35,171 nt of DNA. Source: Candidatus Gorgyraea atricola. Lineage in GTDB: Bacteria; Omnitrophota; Gorgyraeia; Gorgyraeales; Gorgyraeaceae. The notes beneath the pieces are model-generated. The model saw nothing but the letters and a program-made list of their open reading frames with translations, did not search any database and was not told the origin of the DNA. Shown piece after piece: positions 7,347-15,815 of the stretch. The stretch spans positions 1 to 35,171 of the forward strand of contig JAVCCW010000001.1 in assembly GCA_030765235.1 (NCBI GenBank), in the 5' to 3' direction. A program made the position numbers and the translations under genes. Within the stretch, counting starts at the first letter, position 1; each line of letters begins with the position of its first letter.

Positions 7347-7377
7347 TTTACATTTAAAGCAAGACCTTAAATGTAAA
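7347..7377. repeat. 11-bp inverted repeat between apbE and a membrane-protein gene
   Basis: TTTACATTTAA (7347-7357) and TTAAATGTAAA (7367-7377) are perfect inverted copies with a 9-nt loop. It lies 2 bp after the apbE stop. It may act as a transcript end or an mRNA-protecting hairpin, but there is no clear T-run. Confidence 0.5.
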
Positions 7378-7378
7378 G

Positions 7379-8176
7379 TTATTGATAGATGTAGGTTTCG
7401 ATATCGTCAAGGTCAAGGGGTTTGCCTGTTACAAAGGCTGCTGTGGAGAGGGCGTCGGCTTGTTCTGCTGAAGGGGCTACGATGGTTACGCTACCTATGT
7501 CTTTGGCTGGGTTTCCAGTTATTGGGTTGATTATATGTGAGGGTCTTTCGTAGTTGGCTGATGTGGAGATAGCCTTGTCTTTAATATCCAGCTTATGTAT
7601 GATTTTGCTTTTATCCTTTGGATCTCGTATGCCTATGCGCCAAGGCAAAGATCCAAGACCAAATATATTGCCGCCAAGATTTACAAGGGCTCTCTCGATA
7701 CCGTGGTTACGTAAAACTTGTGTAGCTCTATCAACTGCGTATCCCTTTGCTATGCCACCTAAATCTATTTTTATATCACTATCTGCAAAACGTATGGATA
7801 ATTTGTCTTTATCCAACATTATATCTCTGTACTTGCCTTCCTTAGTCACATCAAAAGCGCCCTGCGTCAAGTTGCTATAATAAATAGAACGGCTTATAAG
7901 CTCAAGTAGCTCTTCGCTTACAACTACTTCTTCCTGCCCTGCCAGATCATTTACTTTTGAGAGTTCGCTCTCTTTATCAAACTTGCTGCAAAGCCTTTCT
8001 ACGCGCTCTATTTCTGCAAAAGCTGCTTTTATAGCAGTCTTATCCTGCGAATAACATGAAATCTCGCAGAATGTATCCATTAAGATTTTAGTCTCTTTAA
8101 ATAATCCAGGCTGGCTACAAGCTGAAATACCGACTATAAGGAAAAAATACAAACAGAAATATCTCAAGATTTTCAT
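7379..8176 (-). CDS. apbE: FAD:protein FMN transferase, ApbE family lipoprotein
   Basis: A 265-aa enzyme that would attach FMN to Ser/Thr of target proteins such as Rnf/Nqr subunits, using FAD and Mg2+, outside the cytoplasm. The N-terminus is a lipoprotein signal ending GISAC with Cys20 as the lipid site. ApbE motifs are MDTFCEISCY (about 33-42), DLGGIAKGYAVDRA (about 138-151), NLGGNIFGLG and HIINPITGNP. The C-terminal metal-binding block is ADALSTAAFVTG. The protein is short at the C-terminus compared with typical 300-340-residue members, but the core is complete. No Rnf or Nqr genes are in the window, so its substrate is not evident. The ribosome site before the ATG is poor. Confidence 0.92.
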   Translation of the reverse strand: MKILRYFCLYFFLIVGISACSQPGLFKETKILMDTFCEISCYSQDKTAIKAAFAEIERVERLCSKFDKESELSKVNDLAGQEEVVVSEELLELISRSIYYSNLTQGAFDVTKEGKYRDIMLDKDKLSIRFADSDIKIDLGGIAKGYAVDRATQVLRNHGIERALVNLGGNIFGLGSLPWRIGIRDPKDKSKIIHKLDIKDKAISTSANYERPSHIINPITGNPAKDIGSVTIVAPSAEQADALSTAAFVTGKPLDLDDIETYIYQ

Positions 8177-8194
8177 AAATAGGGTAGGATTATT

Positions 8195-8325
8195 ACCCGC
8201 CTTCGCTCAAATAAAGCGAATCTTCGAAGTATGCTTTGGCGGGTTAATTCGCACAGTGACTTATGTTCACTTACGGAGTTTACCCTCCGAAGCTTTAGCG
8301 AAGGAGGGTTCGTTCCATAAGTCAC
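8195..8325. repeat. cluster of nested palindromic repeats between apbE and the decarboxylase gene
   Basis: Three inverted repeats are visible: ACCCGCC/GGCGGGT; an outer GTGACTTAT/ATAAGTCAC; and inside it ACCCTCC/GGAGGGT. The left part shares the string CGAAGTATGCT with 23901-23911 between two tRNA genes, so it is a dispersed intergenic repeat family. No gene is seen here. Confidence 0.6.
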
Positions 8326-8332
8326 GTGCTCA

Positions 8333-8974
8333 TTAAAATAAAAATACAGCTGCTGCTACTACAGTCGACCAGTTGCCTGCAGGATCTACTATTGTGGACT
8401 GAGTTATATTGCCTGTCTTAACTATCTTATCGCTGATCTTATACTCTTTTTTTACCTCGTCCCAGTCTTTGGAATCATCAAAGTCTGAAAGCCCGAGCGT
8501 TGATGAAAGCATCCTGGCCGCTAGCTCCTCCGCATAATCACCTGCAGTCTCATCTGTCTGGCCATACGCGTGATGTTCACTTAAATATCCATATGCGCTA
8601 TCGCCTGCTGGGATCGCGCTTCCTACAGACGCGGCTATGAGCCTCCTGGATTCATTAGAACTGCAGCGCGCCAGCACGCAATACGTTATGAGGCCCGGCA
8701 CCAGCTCTTTCATGCCTTCATTTCGTGAAATGATCTTACATCCTGGAGGAAAGATGCTCGAGACCTGCACGATATTACATTTCTCAATGCCTGCGTCTCT
8801 AAGCGCGAGCTCGTACGAGCGAAGTTCTTCTCTGTGAGTGCCTACACCTTTAGTAAAAAATATCTTTGTTGGCACCAGCTTAACCGGACTAATCACTGGC
8901 TGCTGCACTGCCGGCGCTGGCTGCTGTTGAACTGGCTGCTGTTGAGCTGGCTGCTGTTGAGCATTATTGTTCAT
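8333..8974 (-). CDS. pdaD: pyruvoyl-dependent arginine decarboxylase (PvlArgDC)
   Basis: Makes agmatine from arginine, the first step of polyamine synthesis by the agmatine route, or serves in acid resistance. The proenzyme cleaves itself to form a pyruvoyl group. The cleavage motif [11 protein letters not shown] is at residues 70-80, with Ser73 expected to become the pyruvoyl. Other family features are [20 protein letters not shown], the S/G-rich [22 protein letters not shown] and AEELAARML. Unusually, about 27 N-terminal residues are Q- and P-rich repeats ([13 protein letters not shown]), a disordered tail absent from typical members. It starts 3 bp after an acidic exported-protein gene and uses a GAGG inside the end of that gene, so the two are co-transcribed. 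No speB or speE neighbour is visible. Confidence 0.92.
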   Translation of the reverse strand: MNNNAQQQPAQQQPVQQQPAPAVQQPVISPVKLVPTKIFFTKGVGTHREELRSYELALRDAGIEKCNIVQVSSIFPPGCKIISRNEGMKELVPGLITYCVLARCSSNESRRLIAASVGSAIPAGDSAYGYLSEHHAYGQTDETAGDYAEELAARMLSSTLGLSDFDDSKDWDEVKKEYKISDKIVKTGNITQSTIVDPAGNWSTVVAAAVFLF

Positions 8975-8977
8975 ATC

Positions 8978-9406
8978 TTATTCCTCTATGACTGTTTCTT
9001 CTTCAGCGCCTAATTCTACCTCTAAAGGAGCTATTTCTTCTTCTACCAAAACATCCACCCAGCTCGCAATAAGTGTTCCGCTCTCATCAGTATAATAACC
9101 GACCTCTGCCTCTTCGCCTGTCTTTACGTCAGAAATTTCTATGTCTTCAATGCCCCTCCACAGGATAGTCTCACCATCAACTACAGAAAATTCCCTTGTA
9201 ACGCCATCAGCTGTCTTCACGCTTATCACGCCTGTCGATGCGTCAATAGATACAACATCACCTGTAATCACGCCTTCGTCTGCTTCATCGATTAATTCAA
9301 TATCTTCTCCAGCTATCACTGCGTCCTCTACTGCATCCTGAGCAAAAACCGGCACTGCCAGAAATAACATAAGAAATAAAATAGCTAATAATTTGAGCTC
9401 TCTCAT
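8978..9406 (-). CDS. acidic exported protein, 142 aa
   Basis: A cleavable signal peptide (ELKLLAILFLMLFLAVPVFA, then QDAVE) leads a very acidic mature protein. The middle has a short beta-rich block, GVITGDVVSIDASTGVISVK, followed by REFSVVDGETILWRG, resembling small OB-like domains of secreted proteins such as DUF5666-type (tentative). The last part is dominated by Glu (EEEIAPLEVELGAEEETVIEE is only partly ordered-looking). Function is unknown. It is first in an operon with pdaD, with its own promoter (9444-9471) and an AGGAGGAGGAG ribosome site, so strong expression is likely. Confidence 0.75.
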   Translation of the reverse strand: MRELKLLAILFLMLFLAVPVFAQDAVEDAVIAGEDIELIDEADEGVITGDVVSIDASTGVISVKTADGVTREFSVVDGETILWRGIEDIEISDVKTGEEAEVGYYTDESGTLIASWVDVLVEEEIAPLEVELGAEEETVIEE

Positions 9407-9443
9407 ATTCTCCTCCTCCTTTTTATTTTAAATCCTTAGAGAA

Positions 9444-9471
9444 ATTATAGCACAAAACTTATTTTTTTCAA
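9444..9471 (-). promoter_or_regulatory. sigma-70 promoter of the exported protein-pdaD operon
   Basis: TTGAAA (9466-9471), a 16-bp spacer and TATAAT (9444-9449), with a TG just upstream of the -10. The -35 overlaps the stop codon of the cupin gene. Confidence 0.75.
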
Positions 9472-9800
9472 TTAAAAACATCAGCAGTCACAAAAATGTA
9501 CTCGAGCTCCACACTGCTGTTATTCTTAACATCGTGATCTGTCCTTGGTGGAATATACAAAACTACATCTTTTTCGAGCTTGAAAATACTATCCTTGCCT
9601 ACTTTTGCCTCGCCATTTCCCTTTAAAACAATTATCACCTCTTCGCGTTCGCCTGTTGTATGCGCGCCAACGCTCTGGCCCGGCTGCAATATCACATGAC
9701 CAGCCTTAATCCCAGCCGTACCTGAATCTTTACTAAATAGTCTCTGGTATTTTTCCATCGATTCTAATTTTATTAATCGTGCTTGGGTATTTTTAGCCAT
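9468..9800 (-). CDS. cupin-domain protein
   Basis: A single-domain cupin of 110 aa. Motif 1 reads GQSVGAHTTGEREEVIIVLKG, with one histidine of the usual HxH replaced by Thr but the Glu kept. Motif 2 is PPRTDHDVKN. Small cupins bind a metal or a sugar-like ligand; the substrate cannot be told. I chose the ATG at 9800, with GAGGTG upstream; it overlaps the end of the usher-like gene by 28 bp, so it is translated as the last gene of the fibre operon. Its link to fibre assembly is unclear and could be only positional. Confidence 0.8.
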   Translation of the reverse strand: MAKNTQARLIKLESMEKYQRLFSKDSGTAGIKAGHVILQPGQSVGAHTTGEREEVIIVLKGNGEAKVGKDSIFKLEKDVVLYIPPRTDHDVKNNSSVELEYIFVTADVFN

Positions 9801-12633
9801 CTTTGCCACCACCTCTCTCTTGGTTTTTGCTTTTTCTCTGATTTCTCTGGATGAATAACTTCTACCTTTGGCGCAGTATATGTCTTAATAATCTTTTTCT
9901 CTTTCTCAATAGAACCAAAATCTATATCTAATATCTCCTGGCCAGGTTTTAACTCAACCGCGTATGCAGCTACAGTTGTAAGTCTATGTCTATACGGCAA
10001 CCAGACTTCATCTATGCTAACATGATATTTGCCAGGCAAGATCCCGCTAAAACCATATTTACCGTCAATGTCTGAAAATGTATCTCTGTATATCTCCCCA
10101 TCCTTTATAAGCAACACCCTTACTAGAGACAGTCCCTTTTCTTCTTCGTCCATCGTAACGTTTTTATTCTTATCTTCGAAGATCCTGCCCCTGACTTTAG
10201 AAACCCTGACAAGGGGTATGGTTATGCCGCTCAGTCTTCCCCTGGGCACCTTTAATGCGTAAGGCAATGAGATCTTTGGCGTCAAGCCTACGGGGATAGA
10301 AGAGATGTCTATATCTAGTTCATATTCGCCCGGCACTATAGATGGGAATCTAAATCTACCTTTTTTATTAGTAGGCGCTCGACTCTCATCGAGAATAAAC
10401 ATTATTCCAGCAATCCCCTTTTCCCCTTTATCAGCTGTACCGTTATTATTTTCATCAATAAATACATTCCCATCTACTGAGCCTCTTATTTTTATAAATG
10501 GCAGGAGTATATCAAAGCTCTTCCTTGCGCTGAGCCAGAACTCCCATTCGTTAGTAACATCTGTGCGATTATTCCTCATCTCCCCTTCCACAGAAAGTGA
10601 AAAATCAGTCGTGGGATCATAAGTGATGTCAAATGACAGGATGTCACTCGCCTCTTCCCCTTTTGTGCCCTCTTGAGAAAAACTAACAGAGGAATAAAGT
10701 TTATGCGAAGGGTGATATATCAAACCAAGCTCTTTCCTTAATACCGCCTCCTCATCTCCCGCGATATCTTCTTCCAGATTATAACTATACGCAACCCATC
10801 CGCTGATCTTCTGCCATCGCTTATACGCCCGGCCAGTATATTCCAGCACTTTGGTGTCGACCAATTTTATATCATCCTTTGTCTTGCTGTATTTAGAATC
10901 AAAAGAAACCGATAGCGTGCCAAATGATTCATTTGCCCTGAACGCGACTGCTTCTTCTTTAGAGTCAGAAAGAAGCACCTGCTGCGTGCTCTGGCCCTTA
11001 TTTATTTCATAAGAAAGAGAAAAAAATGGAAAATTCTTTTTAGAAAAAGAGGTCCCGAGCTCGATCCTGTCTGTATCATCAGTGGCCCTGGCAGGATCGC
11101 CTTCCAGATTATTGGTGCTTTGATTTTTATGGACCCACACCCATAATGGTTTAAAAAAACGATAGCTTGCGTATGTCCTGTAACCATCTGTATCTTTTCT
11201 TCGGCCAGGATAATCAGAACCTGCGCGGATATATTCAGCGCTTAGATAAACGCGTTCTCTTTTTAATATAGAGTTTACCCACCAGGCTGCATCTTTTTCT
11301 TCGCCGCTTCCGTTATCAAAGCGGCCGCCAGCATATTCACCCTGTATGAGAAAATTTTGCGCCTTGTGGATCGCGAAAACACTCGCCATCTCTTTTTGCT
11401 CGGCAGAACGTGAAGCAGCCGGGTCAAGTTTATCCTCATCTGACTGGAAATAGTTAATCCCTACCTCAGTAGTCCCGTCGATCTTACCTGCGACCCTACC
11501 GCCTAAAAAATCCTCTCTAAAACTAGTATCCTCTTTTTCCATGTCGAAAAATGTAAAGTTCATAGGGCCTTTGTCAAAGCGAACCCTCGCGCCTTCCTCT
11601 GAAAGCGAGCTTATAGTAAGCTCACTCAGGCTAGCCGAGACATCTCCCAGTCCTATATCCCAATTCTCACCCCCAAATTCTAACGCGATCTCCTCCTGGC
11701 TAAATCCCCTATAATTCTTTTTATCTTTATGATAAGGCCCTCTGTATGTAAAATCCATCCAGTATTTATCATCGAGCTCGCCACCTATAGTAAAATCCAC
11801 ATTTACTCCACGAGACTCGTCTGTTCCTAATCCAGACAGGTAAACTGTTAACTGCGCGGGTAAAGTCTTATACATGCCCTGCTCTTTGGCGCCCCTTCTC
11901 TCTAAGATAGAAGTATAGACAACCCTTTTATCAAAAACACCTTGCTCAAGAAGCATGGACTCCACTTTTAATGTCAAAACGTGTTTTGTTCCCGTAGATA
12001 CATCCAAAGGAATATGTATAGTAGCGATCACCTCAGCCTGCTCTCCCACTCCCAACTCTACTGTATCCATAGAAAGGGCTACCTTCTCCTTATGGGCTGA
12101 TGAGGCAGTGATCTCGAATTTATCTCTTCCATTCCCTAGATTTAAAATAGTAAACGAATAACTAAGGCCCTGACCAGGCCTGCCTTTAGCGTCTTTAGGT
12201 GGACCAATAAGTTTTATGCGGGCATGGGGCAGTATCTTGACGTTCACTCTAGCACTATCGCTTATTTGCGGATTAAGCTGAGAGGCTGCGGAAAGGACTA
12301 TTTCATAAGGGGCATCCGCTAAAGCAGTAACAGGAACAGATACAGTCAGAGGCAGCGCCTTGGTTTGTTTTGGCAAAAGCGAGATAGATTTTAGCGAACT
12401 TATGATATGCCATCCCTCAGGCACGCTAGACTCAAGATCATAAGTGTCTTCTCCTGTCCCAGAATTAGTAATGGTAAAAACAGAGGTTAAAAGACTTTTA
12501 GGAGAGATGATCCTCTCTGAGGCTGAGCTAAGTCCTACTTCTACACTTAGCCCCTCTTCAGCAAAAACAGTCCCGGCGGGAAAAATCAGCGCGAAGACAA
12601 AAATTAAAGAAAAAAAAAGATCTCAAAGCTCAT
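9773..12633 (-). CDS. large outer-membrane beta-barrel (usher-like) protein with Ig-like and SdrD-like domains; frame broken at T9 tract
   Basis: About 950 residues. Order: signal peptide (SLIFVFALIFPAGTVFA, then EEG); NEW3/Ig-like repeats built on phrases such as ITNSGTGEDTYDL and ILNLGNGRDKFEI; a long region of alternating aromatic beta-strands (from about AQLTVYLSGLG to WEFWLSARKSF), typical of an outer-membrane barrel; and two SdrD/carboxypeptidase-like domains with NVFIDENNNGTADKGEKGI and RIFEDKNKNVTMDEEEKG. The tail is basic. The neighbours (pilin-like genes, chaperone-like gene) suggest an usher, but I cannot assign it to FimD by motif. The ATG at 12633 leads after eight codons to TAA. 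The signal-peptide frame continues only if the T9 run (12610-12618) gains one T or a -1 slip occurs. Without it the first usable start is a GTG at 12424, which removes the signal peptide. Confidence 0.65.
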
Positions 12634-12637
12634 TCCT

Positions 12638-13111
12638 CTATTGGGTAGTCAATGTATATACGAGTGTAATATCATAATTGCCAGGGATATCCCGCGCCCA
12701 TGAAAGAGCTATTTTGTAATCTGTAAATATATCCAGTTTCTTAGCGCTCCTGGAACCCCTTGCCACCTCTACATCATAATTAGTAATACTTGTATACCTG
12801 ATCTGTGTAGCATGAGAGCCTTTTGCCTTCCAGGAAAAATCATCTATGGGCTTAATATAACCGTTGATACTACCCATATCACTGTCATTCGTCTTTACCG
12901 TGAGCTTCCAGTCGTTAGCCGTGTCCCTTAGCCTTATGAGACTGCCGGAGATCTTTTCCTTGCATCCGTTTTCATAATCATCAGCATTTATAATACCCAT
13001 ATTCAGCAACTTCGGCCTGATCTTTAAAAAAGTACTGGCCGCGTAAACTAATTGCGCTGAAATAACTAAGCATATGGAAACTAAAATAAAAAGTGTCGCT
13101 CTATTCTTCAT
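12638..13111 (-). CDS. pilin-like exported protein, minor or tip subunit candidate
   Basis: A 157-aa exported protein with signal peptide (FILVSICLVISAQLVYA, then AS). It shares the end of the neighbouring pilin-like proteins (WARDIPGNYDITLVYTLTTQ) and the middle NDWKLTV block, but the start of the mature region differs (KIRPKLLNMGIINADDY). This fits a divergent subunit, perhaps tip or anchor. The ATG overlaps the stop of the chaperone-like gene by 4 bp (ATGA), and the usher-like gene starts 4 bp after its stop, so the three are tightly coupled. It has one cysteine in the mature part, so no internal disulfide. Confidence 0.7.
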   Translation of the reverse strand: MKNRATLFILVSICLVISAQLVYAASTFLKIRPKLLNMGIINADDYENGCKEKISGSLIRLRDTANDWKLTVKTNDSDMGSINGYIKPIDDFSWKAKGSHATQIRYTSITNYDVEVARGSRSAKKLDIFTDYKIALSWARDIPGNYDITLVYTLTTQ

Positions 13112-13920
13112 TTCACCTCAAATACTGCTTCACCTGCCACAAGATATTCTTCGCCATAATCCAGGACCGCCAGCGCGGTATATTGTCCAGGCGCCAATTC
13201 TTCCTTGAGCAATGTCGTTCTTGTCCTGGCTGCCTTGGGATAAGAATTAAATTCCTGCACTTCCATGCTAGTAACCGTTTCGCCTGTAAGATCCTTGATA
13301 TCTATCGTACCCTTGCACTTGAGCAGCGTCTCTCCTTCATTTTCAAATACCAGATCTATCTTGAGAAGTTCATCATCCTCGCTCCAGCTCACATTGACTT
13401 CTTTGATCTTGCCGTCACTTTTTTCTGCACCCGGGGCATTTTCAAACACCCTTACCCCGACTCTTTGAAAAGACAGTATGCTAAATTGATGCTCTCCTTT
13501 TTTAGCGCTTTTTATTGTGGGTTTGGTTGTCTGTTCCACAAATACCATCCCCCAATAAGTACCTCTTTTTTCTGGAGGAACGCTCATCTTAAACCTTATT
13601 GCCCTGCTTTCATCAGGCCCTAACTCTAATTCTTCAGGCGTAACCTCTAACCACGTCGCGCAGCTGCGCTCAACCTCTCCTGGATCAAGAAACACCTCTT
13701 TGCCATCCACCTGGATCCAGAAATCCCCTGTATAGACCTTGAGTGCTATTGTCTCGTCTCCTCTATTCCTGACATAAAAGGTGTAAGTGGCCTCTTCTCC
13801 ACTAGCCACATCTGTATGAAACTCCATGGGAGTAGCGACAAACGCGGCAAAGGCCATACCCGTCACTAACAGAAAACTCGCTGTAAACATAGCCGTAATC
13901 ACAAATATCTTTTTACTCAT
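13108..13920 (-). CDS. periplasmic chaperone-like protein with two Ig-type domains
   Basis: A 270-aa exported protein. After the signal peptide (FLLVTGMAFA, then AFVATP) comes an N-terminal domain with TYTFYVRNRGDETIALKVYTG, LELGPDESRAIRFKMSVPP and TYWGMVFVEQ. This is the strand pattern of PapD-like fimbrial chaperones and also of DUF916 of WxL-binding proteins. The C-terminal half (NVSWSEDDELLKIDLVFENEG and GQYTALAVLDYG) is a second Ig-like domain. The canonical PapD Arg/Lys pair cannot be fixed by eye. Its place between pilin-like genes and an usher-like barrel supports a subunit-chaperone role. A good AGGAG lies 5 nt before the ATG. Confidence 0.65.
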   Translation of the reverse strand: MSKKIFVITAMFTASFLLVTGMAFAAFVATPMEFHTDVASGEEATYTFYVRNRGDETIALKVYTGDFWIQVDGKEVFLDPGEVERSCATWLEVTPEELELGPDESRAIRFKMSVPPEKRGTYWGMVFVEQTTKPTIKSAKKGEHQFSILSFQRVGVRVFENAPGAEKSDGKIKEVNVSWSEDDELLKIDLVFENEGETLLKCKGTIDIKDLTGETVTSMEVQEFNSYPKAARTRTTLLKEELAPGQYTALAVLDYGEEYLVAGEAVFEVK

Positions 13921-13938
13921 ACTAGCTCCTTTTTGAAC

Positions 13939-14484
13939 TTAAAATGATTGTGTAGAAAGCGTGTATACAATAACTATGCTATAGCTACCGGGAATATCTT
14001 TTTCCCAGTCCAGTGCGACCCTATATCTACCTCTATAAACATCATCATTTACACCTGCGTCATAACTGGCAATTTCCTGGTCATCCAAAGAAAGTGAGGT
14101 GAATTTTTTAAAGCCTGTTTGATGTCCGGTCTTTGATGTGATCTTAAGTTCAATATCTCCTGTGGCCTTTTTATAACTACCCGCGGCACTCCAATCAGAG
14201 CTCACTTTTACGCCAAGCTTCCAGTTCGTATTGGAATCTACCACCAGCTTAGGAGATTTCTTTTTGCCTTTTGCGTATCCTGCCTCATATGCCGCTTCAC
14301 CTGACGCGTCCTTTAATAGATTCATAGTCTGGTTCGAGTTGTCGATCAGAAGTTTACATATCGAAGGGACCAACATGGTAATCGCGGCTGTATCATTCTC
14401 ATCCGCAAAGACAGATCCTGAAAAAAATAAAACCCCCGATAGCAATATGACTAAAAAACTATTTAAGGCCATAGAGATCTTCAT
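13939..14484 (-). CDS. pilin-like exported protein 2
   Basis: 181 aa with signal peptide (SFLVILLSGVLFFSGSVFA). The mature protein follows the paralog plan: a short acidic start (DENDTAAITMLVPSICKLLI), a helix/turn block with AAYEAGYAKGKK, VDSNTNWKLGVKVSS, a DQEIASYDAGVNDDV block, and the conserved end YRVALDWEKDIPGSYSIVIVYTLSTQSF. It lacks the HPCQY motif of its siblings. The beta-rich pattern with a conserved Gly 14-16 residues from the C-terminus recalls chaperone-usher subunits. It lies 10 bp after the previous pilin-like gene. Confidence 0.7.
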   Translation of the reverse strand: MKISMALNSFLVILLSGVLFFSGSVFADENDTAAITMLVPSICKLLIDNSNQTMNLLKDASGEAAYEAGYAKGKKKSPKLVVDSNTNWKLGVKVSSDWSAAGSYKKATGDIELKITSKTGHQTGFKKFTSLSLDDQEIASYDAGVNDDVYRGRYRVALDWEKDIPGSYSIVIVYTLSTQSF

Positions 14485-14494
14485 ATGCTACTAT

Positions 14495-15028
14495 TCATCC
14501 TCCATTAGCAACTAGCGTGAATGTTACAACCGTCTCATAAGTCCCTGGAAGATCCTTTTCGTAATCCAAGAGAACCTTGTATTGACAAGGGTGATCTTCT
14601 CTAGTCGTACCTGAAGAACTGGCGGCAAACTCTTGATCTTCCGCAGAAAGCGCTTTGTAATCTCCGAATCCATTTTCAACATTTGCAGTTGCCCTGTCTC
14701 TCAAATGAAGATCTGTTATTGCCTTATCATATGGGCCGCTAAAGCCGCTGCTTTTAGCGCTGATCTTCCATGTTTTATTGGCAGAAATTCTCAAGATAGG
14801 CTTATCAGATGCAAACTCCACAAAGCCTTCATCAAATGCAGTGTATGTTTCTGGATTATTGGTAAGTATCTCTGAAACAGCTTGATCGCTAATACCCAGA
14901 TTAAAGGATGGCTCAATGATCAGTGTGACTGTGGAAACCCCATCATCTGCATCTTCTGCTGCCTGCAAGAAAGGTGCGATGATAAGGAAAAATCCTAGAC
15001 ATAAGATCAAAACCTTGTGTACGCTCAC
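14495..15028 (-). CDS. pilin-like exported protein 3
   Basis: 177 aa with GTG start and signal peptide (LILCLGFFLIIAPFLQA, then AEDADDG). Paralog features: VSTVTLIIEPSFNLGIS, FDEGFVEFASDKPILRISANKTWKISAKSSGFSGPY, HLRDRATANVENGFGDYKALSAEDQEFA and HPCQYKVLLDYEKDLPGTYETVVTFTL. It is most like the 15613-15074 protein. The ribosome site before the GTG is weak, so it may depend on coupling from the gene 45 bp upstream. Both are downstream of the c-di-GMP riboswitch. Confidence 0.7.
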   Translation of the reverse strand: MSVHKVLILCLGFFLIIAPFLQAAEDADDGVSTVTLIIEPSFNLGISDQAVSEILTNNPETYTAFDEGFVEFASDKPILRISANKTWKISAKSSGFSGPYDKAITDLHLRDRATANVENGFGDYKALSAEDQEFAASSSGTTREDHPCQYKVLLDYEKDLPGTYETVVTFTLVANGG

Positions 15029-15073
15029 AACGATATTCTAAATGGTTAAGTCACAAAAGGCAAGAAAATATTC

Positions 15074-15613
15074 TTACGCACCCGAGGTGGAGAGTGTATA
15101 GGTCACTGTGGCAGTGTATTCGCCTGGTATGTCATTTTCATAGTCCAGGAGGACCTTGTACTGGCAGGGATGAGACTCGTTCTTAACACCTTTATTATGA
15201 GAGGCTATTTCCTGGTCAGATGCAGAGAGGGCCTTATAATCACTGAACCCATTGCTTGCATGGCCAACGTTATCATTTTTTAGCATAAGATCCGCGGTTG
15301 ACTTGGAATAAGGCCCGTTAAAGCCACTGCTCCTCACGCTAAGCTTCCAGTCTTGGTTTGAACTGATCTGTAGTGTGGGCTTATCAGGTAAGAATTCTAC
15401 GTAGCCAGCGCTAAACGCGCCTTCAGCGCTTGAATCCTTTACAAGCGTCTCTGACACATTTTCATCAGTAATAGTTAAATGGCAGGCAGGCTTTATGATC
15501 AGTGTAACTGTGGACACGGCCTCATCTGAATCTTCGCCTGCTTGGCCATATTTATAAGGTATAAGCACGGCCAGTATAAGACACAAGATTAAGATCAGTC
15601 GCCTTTTTTTCAT
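15074..15613 (-). CDS. pilin-like exported protein 4, first gene after the riboswitch
   Basis: 179 aa. The ATG at 15613 follows the riboswitch terminator; a longer frame reaching 15676 would run through the riboswitch and is rejected. Signal peptide: KKRRLILILCLILAVLIPY, then KYGQA. Mature features: VSTVTLIIKPACHLTIT, FSAGYVEFLPDKPTLQISSNQDWKLSVRSSGF, GHASNGFSDYKALSASDQEIA and HPCQYKVLLDYENDIPGEY. Two cysteines (PACH and HPCQ) could form a disulfide. Expression should depend on c-di-GMP. The downstream genes 15028 to 9468 are co-directional with small gaps and probably share this control. Confidence 0.78.
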   Translation of the reverse strand: MKKRRLILILCLILAVLIPYKYGQAGEDSDEAVSTVTLIIKPACHLTITDENVSETLVKDSSAEGAFSAGYVEFLPDKPTLQISSNQDWKLSVRSSGFNGPYSKSTADLMLKNDNVGHASNGFSDYKALSASDQEIASHNKGVKNESHPCQYKVLLDYENDIPGEYTATVTYTLSTSGA

Positions 15614-15627
15614 TTCAGCACCCAAAT

Positions 15628-15659
15628 AAAAAAACCTATCCCCTTGAAAGAGAATAGGT
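15628..15659 (-). terminator. intrinsic terminator of the c-di-GMP riboswitch
   Basis: The minus strand can form a 10-bp stem (ACCTATTCTC with GGGGATAGGT, one to two G-U pairs), loop TTTCAA, then a run of seven T. Ten bases in it (CTCTTTCAAG, 15643-15652) are fully complementary to CTTGAAAGAG in the aptamer (15732-15741). Confidence 0.85.
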
Positions 15660-15663
15660 CTTA

Positions 15664-15756
15664 ATGGTTTCGGCAACCCAGCCGCCCTTGCCCCTTTTAC
15701 AGGACTGTAGGCCTGTTGGCTTTGCGTCCCACTCTTTCAAGTGGTTTGCTATTATC
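15664..15756 (-). promoter_or_regulatory. class-I cyclic-di-GMP riboswitch (GEMM-I)
   Basis: Reading the minus strand from about 15750: AGCAAACC, a hairpin CCACT-TGAAAG-AGTGG with a GAAA-type loop, GACGCAAAGCC, GGCCTA, a variable arm, and GGGTTGCCGA. This is the conserved order of the GEMM-I aptamer. The expression platform is the terminator at 15659-15628. The aptamer hairpin and terminator arm are mutually exclusive partners, which suggests that ligand binding frees the terminator and turns expression off (inference). It precedes a pilin-like gene. Confidence 0.88.
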
Positions 15757-15775
15757 GTACCTTAATTACATTATA

Positions 15776-15803
15776 AGTATACCATAAAATCATTGCTTTT
15801 CAA
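15776..15803 (-). promoter_or_regulatory. promoter of the riboswitch transcript
   Basis: TTGAAA (15798-15803), 16-bp spacer, TATACT (15776-15781) with TGG just upstream. Transcription would begin near 15769, just before the aptamer. The same -35/-10 set is reused at the 21624 and 31851 genes. Confidence 0.75.
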
Positions 15804-15815
15804 GGGGTTGTATTA

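Noticed and set aside
15614-15676. Longer start for pilin 4
   Set aside because: It would translate the riboswitch terminator; the ATG at 15613 starts a clean signal peptide.
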